The notes under the pieces were generated by a model. It searched no databases, was not told where the DNA came from, and saw nothing but the letters and a program-made list of their open reading frames with translations. From Xiphophorus maculatus (taxonomy: Eukaryota > Chordata > Actinopteri > Cyprinodontiformes > Poeciliidae): a DNA stretch of 64,000 bases. The stretch covers positions 24,131,968 to 24,195,967 of the forward strand of contig NC_036456.1 of NCBI RefSeq assembly GCF_002775205.1, given 5' to 3'. Within the stretch, counting starts at the first letter, position 1. Every line of letters begins with the position of its first letter. The position numbers and the translations under genes are program-made. Positions 1-11,185 of this stretch are shown piece after piece.

Positions 1-784
1 AACTCATGTAATTTTAACAGTGGGTAAGTTGTTTTAAAGCTATAGACTCAAAATTAATGCCAGGAACAATGACAACAATGGTTCTCGGCTTCTGAACAGA
101 GAAAACAAATGGTTTGAAGGAAGGATGAAAGACTCTTTGCCAAAAACAGAAAAAATCAACTCTGAACTGAGGGTGAAGGTTACAACTTTATCTGCAAATT
201 TGTTTTGAACCTAATTCAAAAGAAATTGCATGAGCATTCCCGCCATTCCACTCCAAACAAAAGAACCAAAGAAACCAGGTGGGGGATGAGCAGGTCGTTG
301 ATTTACATCTGACTGGGAATGAACTGAAGAGGATGGACCTCCATGAATTAAAAAGAGAAAAAGAGTCAGGTTACAACACCAAGTTGCTGAACTGCAAAAC
401 TCCTGCATGGGAGTCAATAATGGAGGTAAAAGTATTTGTGCCCTGTAACCGAGAAGTTTAAGTTTCCAAGAAAAATCCTTTGAGTTTTTTAATTGTAGAT
501 TTTCTTTCATATTTCACAAATACAAAACAGCAGTTACCTCTTCAAATTCTTAACAAGACACAAATCATAGTCTTTGAGTCACACTTTAAAAAAATGTCTT
601 AGTTTTGTCCCTAAATATCCAAAACAAATGGTGGAAAAGAATTTTGCACACTTGTGTCAAGAAAAAATAATTTGCGAATATTTATCACTCACTACATTTA
701 ATATCTTCAATCTGCTGCAGTTTAAAATGTTTCTTCTTTTAGCTCAGGTAGAATGACCAAAATAATTGAAACACATTTCAATAA

Positions 785-895
785 TGTTCAGTTATGTTTA
801 TTTGTATCCACATTTCAGCCACAAGAAAGTTCAAAGTGCTTAACATCATAAAAATACAAAGTCATAAAAACACACAGTGAATAATTGAAACATTA
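785..895 (-). repeat. L2-type LINE 3'-end fragment
   Basis: The stretch reads on the minus strand like the 3' end of fish L2-type LINEs, with the characteristic wording of a short untranslated end before an AAATAA-like tail. It is only about 110 bp and is duplicated at 7842-7953. The rest of 61-1700, intron of ZNF-1, shows no gene; short open frames there have no recognisable protein. Confidence 0.45.
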
Positions 896-1754
896 TATTT
901 TCAGGTATCAACAATCATTGAATCGATGAAATTCTCCTTCCATTGTCGCCACTTGAGTTATTGTAATCACTGCTTTATACAGTCAGTAAAAGCACACCAG
1001 TTTTTTATTTTGTTGTAATTTATGTCTTTACATGTCATTTTGTTGGCTAAGCCTCTAGTTTGTACTTGTGATGCTTCTGTGCTTTCTTGTTTGAAATCCT
1101 CTTCTCCATCTCTCCAGGCTTTCTCCATGCTGCAGTTTTAATTTTATAACCTGAGTTTAGGTGGTTTGATAACATTGTTATCTCGATTCTCCATGTTCTT
1201 TGCCACTTCAGCTGCTGAGTTGTGGACGTGTTTCATCCTCATAAGATTCCCTGAGATTAGCTGAGTTTAGGGTCTGGAAGTTGATCTTCTTTCCTCTCAA
1301 AACCCGACTTCAGTGTATTTAGACGTCACTGTTTCAGCACATCCAGTGGTAATTCTGGTCTAATATTACAGTTTTCCAATCCAGCATCAATCCTTCCTAT
1401 TGTCGGACCATTACTTAATCATTTCTTAGTCTGCAAGTTTCAATAGCTGAGATTAAAAAGCACTTTAGAGTTTTGATTTATTCTTTCTATCTGAGTATTT
1501 TATGTGTTGTATATTCTGTATCTAAAGAGAGAAAAGAAATTTTTTGGAATATTCACTAGGGAGATACTAGGATAGTGTTTGCTCACCCAGAAAAATTAAC
1601 TCAACTTTCATCTTGTTGAGTTAATTTTTCAAACTTAAATGTTTAAATTTTAGAATATTCAAAGGAAACCATGTTTAGATGCATCAATGGATTAAAATCA
1701 AATTTTGATCTTTGATTGATATTTCAAAGCTTTCATTTTTTTTCTTTTGTCCAG

Positions 1755-3064
1755 ATTTATCTAAAGAGGAGGTTCTCAATGAACCCAGCAACCAGGGGGA
1801 AAACTCCACTTTAGATCCAAAGAAACCAGAACATCTGCAGATAAAACAGGAACAAGAGGAACCAGAACCTCTGCTAGGAATACAGAAACAAGAGGAACCA
1901 GAACCTCTGCAGATAAAAAAGGAACAAGAAGAACCAGAACCTCTGCAGATAAAACAGAAACAAGAGGAACCAGAACCTCTGCAGAGAATACAGAAACAAG
2001 AGGAACCACAACCTCTGCAGATAAAACAGGAACAAGAGGAAACAGAACCTCAAGAGTTCAAAGAGGAAGAGAAGCAACTCTGCATCAGTCAGGATGAAGA
2101 GCATCTTGTGCTGAAACAGGAGACTGATGACATTTTGATGATGCCTTCTAAAGTGCAAAGAATCCACAATGAAACAGAACCACAGAGGAACCAACTCATC
2201 TCTCATGACTCTGCTGAGGATGACAACCAGGATCAGGAAGGAAGCAGTTCTGACGATCCAGAAAAAAAGAGAGATGAAGAACAGAGACAAAAAGAGAGAT
2301 GTCAGAAAAAGAAACAGCAGAAAAGTAAAACTGACAGTTCAAAACAAAAAAGGCACAAAAAAGCTCACCCAGACCAAAAATTACATTCCTGTAAAATTTG
2401 TAATAAAACCTTTTCTGGAAACGATACTCTGACTCGACACATGAAAATTCACACAGACAGAGAACAGTTCTCCTGTTCAATGTGTAGAAAACTATACAGT
2501 TCAAAGGACGCTTTAAAGAAACACATGAGATATCATCTTGATGTGCCTTACACATGTACGATCTGTAAAAAAGTATTTCCCAGTAAAAATGTTTTAATTG
2601 ATCACATGCAGACTCACATGGGTGAGAAGGGACATGCATGTGTGACCTGTGGAAAACATTTTGATTTCAAATGTAATTTAAATGCTCACATGAGGAGTCA
2701 CACAGGCGAGAAACCTTTTTCATGTACAATTTGTGGAAAAGAATTCAGTCGAAAAGGAGCTTTAAATTGGCACATGAGAATTCACACAGGCGAGAGGCCT
2801 TTTCCATGTACACGCTGTGACCAAAGGTTCCGCAGTAAACACAATTTAATCTGTCACATGAGGTCTCACACTGGTGAGAAGCCTTTTTCATGTAAGATCT
2901 GTGGAAAACACTTTGGTTACCAAGGTTATGTAAATATTCACAAGAGGATTCACACGGGTGAGAAGCCTTATTCATGTAAGATCTGTGGAAAAAGTTTCAC
3001 TCAAACCTCTACTCTTTCTGTACACATTCAAACTCACAGGGAATTAAAACTTTATTCTGTGTGA
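1755..3064 (+). CDS. ZNF-1: C2H2 zinc-finger protein, main exon (exon 1 outside window)
   Basis: Second and last coding exon of a teleost C2H2 zinc-finger gene, probably a nuclear DNA-binding regulator. The acceptor is the pyrimidine tract ending at 1754; the exon opens in phase 1 and joins a 169-nt exon 1 that should lie left of base 1, giving about 492 residues. Order: DLSKEEVLNE joint, six 12-residue acidic units (LQIKQEQEEPEP type), the conserved [17 protein letters not shown] block, a basic stretch, then eight C2H2 fingers from about residue 267. It stops early: the TGA at 3062-3064 follows a one-base deletion relative to ZNF-6, and two more finger-like blocks (3065-3210) follow out of frame. 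A poly(A) signal AATAAA is at 3429-3434. The ATG at 1712 is intronic and is not the start. Confidence 0.85.
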
Positions 3065-3212
3065 TTTGTGGAAGACCTTTCCAGTTTAAATCTAATTTAC
3101 TTTTTCATATGAGAACTCACACAGGTGAGAGACCTCTCTTGTGTGACGTGTGGAAAAAGTTTCACTCGGATAAGCAATTTCACTGTTCACATGAAAGAGC
3201 ACATGGCATAAT
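3065..3212 (+). pseudogene. Relic C-terminal fingers of ZNF-1
   Basis: Directly after the ZNF-1 stop the sequence still encodes, in a shifted frame, CVICGRPF-like and VWKKFH-like finger remnants ending in a HMKEHMA-type tail. These match the last two fingers of ZNF-6 (33790-33963). They are no longer translated because of the one-base loss near 3058 and a further frameshift. The same relic follows ZNF-2 at 10186-10333. Confidence 0.75.
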
Positions 3213-3639
3213 TTGAACCTTGAATATCAATATTCTCAGTAACTTGCTGTTTGAAAGCGCAGTAATTATAGCTGGGTGACATTTTGTAAATGTAGCAGCT
3301 TTGTTAAAAAAACATTTCAAATGGATTTAGCTGAAATACTTTGAAGAAATAATCTTATTCTGGTAGTTTTAGATTTTCATTTAAATGTTTATTTTTAAGT
3401 GAGATTGTCTCCACATTAATTGTTTGTTAATAAAAGTGAATTTGAATGCATTAAGAGTCATTGTAGATTTGTTGCACTTGTACTTTGTTTTACTTTAATG
3501 ATTTTGGTTAGTGGATAGATGCTAGCTGTTACTGAATGCAATGTTTGCGCTGGTAGGTTACAAACTGATTGGAAACATACTTGTCTATATTTGAATCTGA
3601 ATATCAGTTTTTTATTATGTTGTCTTTGTTGCTCAAAGA

Positions 3640-4062
3640 ATAGTGTCGTTAATTTATAAATCACTGAACAACCTAGCACCACAATACATTAAAGAGCTGT
3701 TGTTGTCATAGCAACCCTCCAAGTCTTCTGGTTCTGGTCTGCTCTGCATCACCAGAACCAAACGGGGAGAAGCAGCATTCAGCTTCTATGCACCACAAAT
3801 CTGGAACAAACTTCCAGAAAACTGCAAAACAGCTGAAACACTGAGTGCCTCTAAATCTAAACTAAAGACCCACCTGTTTAGAGTTGTATTCGAAATGTAA
3901 TCAATAACGAATTTAATGATGTAACTTGACTGAGTGTCATGTTTTGATTGTTGATTCTATGTTGCATGACTTTGTGTTTTTGTGTTATGATGTAAACCTC
4001 TTTGAAATGCCTTGTTTGTGAAATGCGCTATACAAATAAAATTTGATTGATTTGATTCAGGA
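3640..4062 (+). mobile_element. L2-clade LINE C-terminal fragment
   Basis: A broken frame reads YKSLNNLAPQYIKELL, then FSFYAPQIWNKLPENCKTAE and LKTHLFRVVF. This is the familiar C-terminal end of L2/CR1-type reverse transcriptase proteins in fish. It is followed by a 3' end with AATAAA (4035-4040) and an ATTG-like tail. The 5' part of the element is absent, as usual for truncated LINE insertions. A duplicate is at 10762-11185. Confidence 0.7.
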
Positions 4063-5163
4063 CAAAAATAAACATTGTTGCTGAATCTCTGCTCTGTGTT
4101 TATTACCAGTATCTGTAATTTCCTGTAAATAAAACTGATGATCTTAAAGAATCGACCTGAAACTTCAAACTCATCAACTCTAAAAAAAAAAAAAAACCTG
4201 AAAACTGGATCAGGAACCAGGGAGGAACAGATGGGCTCTACTGTGGACTGCTGCTGTTTATATATATGATGGTTTTCCTGATTGACTTTGTTTCAAACTG
4301 AAGGTTTTATTCCAGTCTCTGTTTCTAGCCAAATCATTTACAGTTTCCATGAACGTCTGAAGCAGAATTCAAAGAGGCCGGGGTTGTAAGTATGTAAATC
4401 TATTCTGTCACACAGTCTTCTACTAAACAGACAAAAGAAAAAGACAATTATTGTGGTAAATAAACTTTATTATATCTGAAATTCAATCCAGATCATCAAT
4501 ACCTTTTCTATTATCCAAAGCATAAAAATCATATCAAAGAAAAACTGACAAAAAAAGACTTGGGTAAAAATTATAATTCACAGTAACTAAGAAGAATATG
4601 CAGATTTTTAAACAAAAAGGGAAAACATGTCAGATTTCATCATTATTTAGCACAATTTCCTTCCTCAATCAGAACCTTTCAGAAAAAAAAATGGTGGATG
4701 ATATTTAGATTCAAGTTTAGAAAACATTAGTACTCTCAAAGGGCCATTAATTTGTGACCCTACAAGCACATGCAGTAACAGGTAACATATCTATTTCATC
4801 CAATCATTAAAATAAACCAAATAAGAACAAAGGATAAACACAAAATAAAGACTCCAAAACGTTCCAAGTCTAAATCTGAAAGCATTAAATCCGTTGCTCC
4901 TTTAAGAAGTTACAAATATCTCACTTATCCTCTTTAAAAAAAAATAATGCTAACATAAAACTGCTAGAATAAAGTGAATGTTGAAGTGTTTTAACTAAAT
5001 CTCCCATTTGAAATGCGTTTTAAACAAAGCTGCTACAATTAAATATGCAATACAGTTTTAATTACTCTGTTTCCAAACAGCAAATTACTAAGAATTTTGG
5101 CACTTGAGGTTCACATTATGCCATCAAACTGAGTTTTCACGTGAACGGTTAAATTTATTTTTT
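4063..5163. other. 3' flank between convergent zinc-finger genes, copy 1
   Basis: No open gene is visible. The stretch holds a poly(A)/poly(T)-rich spacer, a short (TA)n tract at 4257-4268 that is the empty counterpart of the LINE target at 18394-18411, and near 5105-5163 the relic last finger and tail of the deleted minus-strand gene. Copy 2 carries the same layout at 11190-12241. Confidence 0.6.
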
Positions 5164-5468
5164 CTGCGATGCATCGACTGCAGTTTTCTTGCCGATCGCC
5201 GACCACCAGTCTTTAAAAAACCTGATATACCATTTTGAATTTTGGGCAACACCAATTTTTTTGTCTGAAATGTCAGTAAATGTAGCAAGAAACTTGCTGA
5301 GCTGGCAACTGTAGAGTGACTATTGTGAATTACGAATGTGCAGACATAACTTTTGACTAATAGTCAAACCTCTCAACGGAGGGCAGAAGAGGACAGTCTG
5401 TGATTATCGGCTGATCACAGATCTCCAAAAATTAAGAAAAGTGACACTGATAAATCAGTGCATCCCTA
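5164..5468 (-). mobile_element. hAT-type MITE in relic zinc-finger exon, copy 1
   Basis: About 305 bp with imperfect terminal inverted repeats of the TAGGGATGCAC type, the hallmark of a common fish hAT-derived MITE. It is the same insertion as at 12242-12547 and 21453-21663, seated in the same codon of the minus-strand zinc-finger exon. In this copy almost all of the exon on the upstream side has been deleted. Confidence 0.75.
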
Positions 5469-5645
5469 CGTCTCACCTGTGTGAATTTTCATGTCAGCAG
5501 TAAAAATTGTTTTACGAGTGAAAACAGTGCAGTGCAGACACAATATCAATACAGTTTTGCTTTGGGTCGAAACGATACATGACGCCTCATTTATCCATCA
5601 CTACTTTAAACTGTCTCGTTAGTAAAACGTGAAGGTGTTTCGTAC

Positions 5646-5805
5646 CTATCCGGTGTAAAATTATCTTCGGTATCCGAGTAAAATCCATCAGTCTGCGCTG
5701 ATCCTCCATCTCTTCCTCCATCTTTACGTTGATTTCTTTCAATGTTTCTCCAGCAGGAGTTACCTGCTCGTTCATAAACTCCCTCTCGGGCTGAACTGAA
5801 GACAT
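5646..5805 (-). pseudogene. ZNF-3: orphan exon 1 of a gutted zinc-finger gene
   Basis: On the minus strand the exon reads [20 protein letters not shown] and continues to ILHRI, with an ATG at 5803-5805 and a good donor GTACG at 5641-5645. It is 160 nt, nine less than its paralogues, an in-frame loss after GET, so the frame is open. The large finger exon that should follow is gone: only one scrambled finger (about 5469-5535) and the MITE remain. Unspliced, the frame runs on to a stop at 5587-5589 and could give a 77-residue peptide (counting an upstream in-frame ATG). Function is doubtful. Confidence 0.75.
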
Positions 5806-5897
5806 TTCTATTGCAAACACGCAAATATTTACCTAAAACCGTCTTCAAATTACCTTCTAACAAAAGAAAGCTAAGCTACCGTGTACGTCGTGTAATT

Positions 5898-5962
5898 TCG
5901 TGTGTTCCACTGTGGCTGAACTGAAGAAACTGTAAACGACATTTAGTTCCGCTTTGAATTTT
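5898..5962 (-). promoter_or_regulatory. Conserved ZNF promoter box (ZNF-3, minus)
   Basis: About 95 bp upstream of the ZNF-3 ATG, the minus strand carries the block AATTCAAAGCGGAACTAAA followed by a core close to TTCTTCAGTTCAGCCACAGT and AACACACGAAA. The same block lies upstream of ZNF-2, -4, -5 and -6 and again at 34181-34260, so it is likely the family's proximal promoter. The function is inferred from conservation and position. Confidence 0.55.
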
Positions 5963-6113
5963 CGATGAGTTTCCTCTTTTTATAGTAAGTTATATTAAAT
6001 AAATTACACTATTTTGAAATTGAGTTATAAAAATAAATTAATATTTCAATAATATTTTAATTTACTAACTATAAATGTATATTAAGAGGTGAATCACAGC
6101 GGATCTTATCATT

Positions 6114-6152
6114 CGTTTACAGTTTCTTCAGGACAGCCACAGTGACGCACCC
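6114..6152 (+). promoter_or_regulatory. Conserved ZNF promoter box (ZNF-2, plus)
   Basis: CGTTTACAGTTTCTTCAGGA and CAGCCACAGTG match the family box. It faces right, head-to-head with the ZNF-3 box about 150 bp away, forming a divergent promoter. It lies about 110 bp upstream of the former ATG of ZNF-2. Confidence 0.5.
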
Positions 6153-6260
6153 GGAAAATGAAAACAGAGCACACAGGATAGAGTTGGTGCTTCTTTTGTT
6201 AGTCGGTTGTTTGAAGACGGGTTTGAGGTTTAGCTAAATATTTGAGTGTTTTCAGTAAAA

Positions 6261-6428
6261 ATCCACTCATTTTAAGCCTCAGAGAGAGTTTATCAACGAG
6301 CAGGTAACTCCTGCTGGAGAAACATTCAGAGTTTAAAGAAATCAACGTCAAGATGGAGGACAAGATGGAGTATCAGCACAGACTGCTGTTTTTTACCCGG
6401 ATACCGAAGATAATGTTACACCGGATAG
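6261..6428 (+). pseudogene. ZNF-2 exon 1, degenerate
   Basis: Clear match to the N-terminal exon of the family ([15 protein letters not shown] region, then ILHRI-like end and donor GTACG at 6429). It cannot encode the domain: the initiator is ATC instead of ATG (6261-6263), an in-frame TAA follows at 6273-6275, and two bases are missing after ACATTCA, which shifts the frame into another TAA. The splice donor is intact, so it could still act as an untranslated first exon. Confidence 0.8.
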
Positions 6429-6645
6429 GTACGAAACACTCTTAAATTTTACTCAGAAGAGTTAAAAACAAGTTAAAGACAGCTATAGAAAAGATAGGAA
6501 TTTTTTTAGGGCCGATCCTGAACTCAAACTAAAAGACTCAGAAATATCAAATCAGTTCCCGCCGGAAATAAATAAATAAATACTTAGAATGATTAACTCT
6601 GACCTCGACTATTTACTATTCATTATATAATATCAAAACCTGGGA

Positions 6646-6776
6646 ACGCCTCGGGATTCCCCCGGAAGAGCTGGAAGAAGTGGCCGGGGAGAGGGAAGTC
6701 TGGGCCTCCCTTCTGAGGCTGCCACGCCCGCGACCCGACCCGGATAAACCGGAGAAAATGGATGGATGGATGTAAC
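6646..6776 (+). mobile_element. RTE (Rex3/Expander-like) 3'-end fragment
   Basis: The stretch matches the last 130 bp of the nearly complete RTE element at 44831-48224, including the codons for the LGTPRDSPGG...ISG-type tail, and ends in a GGAT repeat. It is 5'-truncated and lies in the intron of ZNF-2, outside the duplicated unit. Confidence 0.75.
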
Positions 6777-8812
6777 ATCAAAATTATAGTTTGTTCGTGA
6801 CTCCCTCATCTCTACTTCACCAGTTTAAGAAAGCACTGGTTAAAGTTTGCGCTTAAAATGATTAGTTTTACTAACTAACTAAAATTATTAGTTTATAATT
6901 AGTTTTATATTTTGTGCTTAATCTTGTATTTCATTATTGTTTAGATTCGTTCTCTGTTAAATTATGGCTCATATTTTGTGTTCTCTTTTATTTGTATAAA
7001 TGTAGAACTAAGTCTGTTAAGTGTTGATTGAAAAATGAATATTGAGCATATTAAAACTCATGTAATTTTAACAGTGGGTAAGTTGTTTTAAAGCTATAGA
7101 CTCAAAATTAATGCCAGGAACAATGACAACAATGGTTCTCGGCTTCTGAACAGAGAAAACAAATGGTTTGAAGGAAGGATGAAAGACTCTTTGCCAAAAA
7201 CAGAAAAAATCAACTCTGAACTGAGGGTGAAGGTTACAACTTTATCTGCAAATTTGTTTTGAACCTAATTCAAAAGAAATTGCATGAGCATTCCCGCCAT
7301 TCCACTCCAAACAAAAGAACCAAAGAAACCAGGTGGGGGATGAGCAGGTCGTTGATTTACATCTGACTGGGAATGAACTGAAGAGGATGGACCTCCATGA
7401 ATTAAAAAGAGAAAAAGAGTCAGGTTACAACACCAAGTTGCTGAACTGCAAAACTCCTGCATGGGAGTCAATAATGGAGGTAAAAGTATTTGTGCCCTGT
7501 AACCGAGAAGTTTAAGTTTCCAAGAAAAATCCTTTGAGTTTTTTAATTGTAGATTTTCTTTCATATTTCACAAATACAAAACAGCAGTTACCTCTTCAAA
7601 TTCTTAACAACAAGACACAAATCATAGTCTTTGAGTCACACTTTAAAAAAATGTCTTAGTTTTGTCCCTAAATATCCAAAACAAATGGTGGAAAAGAATT
7701 TTGCACACTTGTGTCAAGAAAAATTAATTTGCGAATATTTATCACTCACTACATTTAATATCTTCAATCTGCTGCAGTTTAAAATGTTTCTTCTTTTAGC
7801 TCAGGTAGAATGACCAAAATAATTGAAACACATTTCAATAATGTTCAGTTATGTTTATTTGTATCCACATTTCAGCCACAAGAAAGTTCAAAGTGCTTAA
7901 CATCATAAAAATACAAAGTCATAAAAACACACAGTGAATAATTGAAACATTATATTTTCAGGTATCAACAATCATTGAATCGATGAAATTCTCCTTCCAT
8001 TGTCGCCACTTGAGTTATTGTAATCACTGCTTTATACAGTCAGTAAAAGCACACCAGTTTTTTTATTTTGTTGTAATTTATGTCTTTACATGTCATTTTG
8101 TTGGCTAAGCCTCTAGTTTGTACTTGTGATGCTTCTGTGCTTTCTTGTTTGAAATCCTCTTCTCCATCTCTTCAGGCTTTCTCCATGCTGCAGTTTTAAT
8201 TTTATAACCTGAGTTTAGGTGGTTTGATAACATTGTTATCTCGATTCTCCATGTTCTTTGCCACTTCAGCTGCTGAGTTGTGGACGTGTTTCATCCTCAT
8301 AAGATTCCCTGAGATTAGCTGAGTTTAGGGTCTGGAAGTTGATCTTCTTTCCTCTCAAAACCCGACTTCAGTGTATTTAGACGTCACTGTTTCAGCACGT
8401 CCAGTGGTAATTCTGGTCTAATATTACAGTTTTCCAATCCAGCATCAATCCTTCCTATTGTCGGACCATTACTTAATCATTTCTTAGTCTGCAAGTTTCA
8501 ATAGCTGAGATTAAAAAGCACTTTAGAGTTTTGATTTATTCTTTCTATCTGAGTATTTTATGTGTTGTATATTCTGTATCTAAAGAGAGAAAAGAAATTT
8601 TTTGGAATATTCACTAGGGAGATACTAGGATAGTGTTTGCTCACCCAGAAAAATTAACTCAACTTTCATCTTGTTGAGTTAATTTTTCAAACTTAAATGT
8701 TTAAATTTTAGAATATTCAAAGGAAACCATGTTTAGATGCATCAATGGATTAAAATCAAATTTTGATCTTTGATTGATATTTCAAAGCTTTCATTTTTTT
8801 TCTTTTGTCCAG

Positions 8813-10185
8813 ATTTATCTAAAGAGGAGGTTCTCAATGAACCCAGCAACCAGGGGGAAATCTCCACTTTAGATCCAAAGAAACCAGAACATCTGCAGAT
8901 AAAACAGGAACAAGAGGAACCAGAACCTCTGCTAGGAATACAGAAACAAGAGGAACCAGAACCTCTGCAGATAAAACAGAAACAAGAGGAACCAGAACCT
9001 CTGCTAGGAATACAGAAACAAGAGGAACCAGAACCTCTGCAGATAAAACAGAAACAAGAGGAACCAGAACCTCTGCAGAGAATACAGAAACAAGAGGAAA
9101 CAGAACATATGCAGATAAAAGAGGAACCAGAACCTCTGCAGATAAAACAGGAACAAGAGGAAACAGAACCTCAAGAGTTCAAAGAGGAAGAGAAGCAACT
9201 CTGCATCAGTCAAGATGAAGAGCATCTTGTGCTGAAACAGGAGACTGATGACATTTTGTTGATGCCTTCTAAAGTGCAAAGAATCCACAATGAAACAGAA
9301 CCACAGAGGAACCAACTCATCTCTCATGACTCTGCTGAGGATGACAACCAGGATCAGGAAGGAAGCAGTTCTGACGATCCAGAAAAAAAGAGAGATGAAG
9401 AACAGAAACAAAAAGAGAGATGTCAGAAAAAGAAACAGCAGAAAAGTAAAACTGACAGTTCAAAACAAAAAAGGCAAAAGAAAGCTCACCCAGACCAAAA
9501 ATTACATTCCTGTAAAATTTGCAATAAAACCTTTTCTGTAAAAAATACTCTGACTCAACACATGAAAATTCACACAGACGGAGAACAGTTCACCTGTTCA
9601 ATGTGTAGAAAACAATACAGTTCAAAGGACGCTTTAAAGAAACACATGAGATATCATCTTGATGTGCCTTACACATGTACGATCTGTAAAAAAGTATTTC
9701 CCAGTAAAAATGTTTTAATTGATCACATGCAGACTCACATGGGTAAGAAGGGACATACATGTGTGACCTGTGGAAAACATTTTAATTTCAAAAATAGGTT
9801 AAATCTTCACATGAGGAGTCACACAGGCGAGAAACCTTTTTCATGTACAATTTGTGGAAAAGAATTCAGTCGAAAAGGAGCTTTAAATTGGCACATGAGA
9901 ATTCACACAGACGAGAGGCCTTTTCCATGTACACGCTGTGACCAAAGGTTCCGCAGTAAACACAATTTAATCTGTCACATGAGGTCTCACACTGGTGAGA
10001 AGCCTTTTTCATGTAAGATCTGTGGAAAACACTTTGGTTACCAAGGTTATGTAAATATTCACAAGAGGATTCACACGGGTGAGAAGCCTTATTCATGTAA
10101 GATCTGTGGAAAAAGTTTCACTCAAACCTCTACTCTTTCTGTACACATTCAAACTCACAGGGAATTAAAACTTTATTCTGTGTGA
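8813..10185 (+). CDS. ZNF-2: C2H2 zinc-finger protein, main exon
   Basis: Duplicate of ZNF-1 exon 2. The acceptor AG is at 8811-8812 and the exon would encode about 457 residues. It has eight acidic repeat units against six in ZNF-1; the extra 63 bp is one 36-bp and one 27-bp unit. The same conserved [17 protein letters not shown] block and eight C2H2 fingers follow, ending with the same truncated C-terminus and out-of-frame finger relics (10186-10333). Poly(A) signal AATAAA at 10551-10556. The frame is fully open although the matching exon 1 is dead, so translation would need another first exon (for example from ZNF-1 by read-through) or an internal Met. Fingers 1 and 4 differ from ZNF-1 mainly at DNA-contact positions. 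Confidence 0.75.
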
Positions 10186-10761
10186 TTTGTGGAAGACCTT
10201 TCCAGTTTAAATCTAATTTACTTTTTCATATGAGAACTCACACAGGTGAGAGACCTCTCTTGTGTGACGTGTGGAAAAAGTTTCACTCGGATAAGCAATT
10301 TCACTGTTCACATGAAAGAGCACATGGCATAATTTGAACCTTGAATATCAATATTCTCAGTAACTTGCTGTTTGAAAGCGCAGTAATTATAGCTGGGTGA
10401 CATTTTGTAAATGTAGCAGCTTTGTTAAAAAAAACATTTCAAATGGATTTAGCTGAAATACTTTGAAGAAATAATCTTTTTCTGGTAGTTTTAGATTTTC
10501 ATTTAAATGTTTATTTTTAAGTGAGATTGTCTCCACGTTAATTGTTTCTTAATAAAAGTGAATTTGAATGCATTTAGAGTCATTGTAGATTTGTTGCACT
10601 TGTACTTTGTTTTACTTTAATGATTTTGGTTAGTGTATAGATGCTAGCTGTTACTGAATGCAATGTTTGCGCTGGTAGGTTACAAACTGATTGGAAACAT
10701 ACTTGTCTATATTTGAATCTGAATATCAGTTTTTTATTATGTTGTCTTTGTTGCTCAAAGA

Positions 10762-11185
10762 ATAGTGTCGTTAATTTATAAATCACTGAACAACCTAGCA
10801 CCACAATACATTAAAGAGCTGTTGTTGTCATAGCAACCCTCCAAGTCTTATGGTTCTGGTCTGCTCTGCATTACCAGAACCAAACGGGGAGAAGCAGCAT
10901 TCAGCTTCTATGCACCACAAATCTGGAACAAACTTCCAGAAAACTGTAAAACAGCTGAAACACTGAGTGCCTCTAAATCTAAACTAAAGACCCACCTGTT
11001 TAGAGTTGTATTCGAAATGTAATCAATAACGAATTTAATGATGTAACTTGACTGAGTGTCATGTTTTGATTTTATGATTCTATGTTGCATGACTTTGTGT
11101 TTTTGTGTTATGATGTAAACCTCTTTGAAATGCCTTGTTTGTGAAATGTGCTATACAAATAAAATTTGATTGGTTTGATTCAGGA
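10762..11185 (+). mobile_element. L2-clade LINE C-terminal fragment, copy 2
   Basis: Duplicate of the fragment at 3640-4062, with the same IWNKLPENCKTAE frame and AATAAA-containing tail and a few substitutions. It was copied with the segmental duplication, not inserted separately. Confidence 0.7.

Larger units (their letters stand above)
1..5510. repeat. Tandem segmental duplication, copy 1
   Basis: The sequence from base 1 reappears almost unchanged from base 7055, with an offset of 7054 that grows to about 7122 after a 63-bp difference in a coding repeat. The copy holds ZNF-1 exon 2, its 3' flank, an L2-like LINE fragment and the tail end of a minus-strand zinc-finger gene. It starts before the window. 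Identity is lost near 5490-5512 inside a zinc-finger sequence, where this copy jumps to a different finger of the same array. A 43-bp stretch near 4330-4373 is missing from copy 2. Confidence 0.95.

Noticed and set aside
211-756. Small frames repeated at 7265-7813
   Set aside because: They lie in introns, match nothing recognisable, and repeat only because the whole segment is duplicated.
1712-1754. ATG at 1712 (and equivalents at 8770, 14092, 23580, 49161, 59806) as gene starts
   Set aside because: These lie in the intron just before the acceptor AG; the conserved 169-nt exon 1 supplies the real start.
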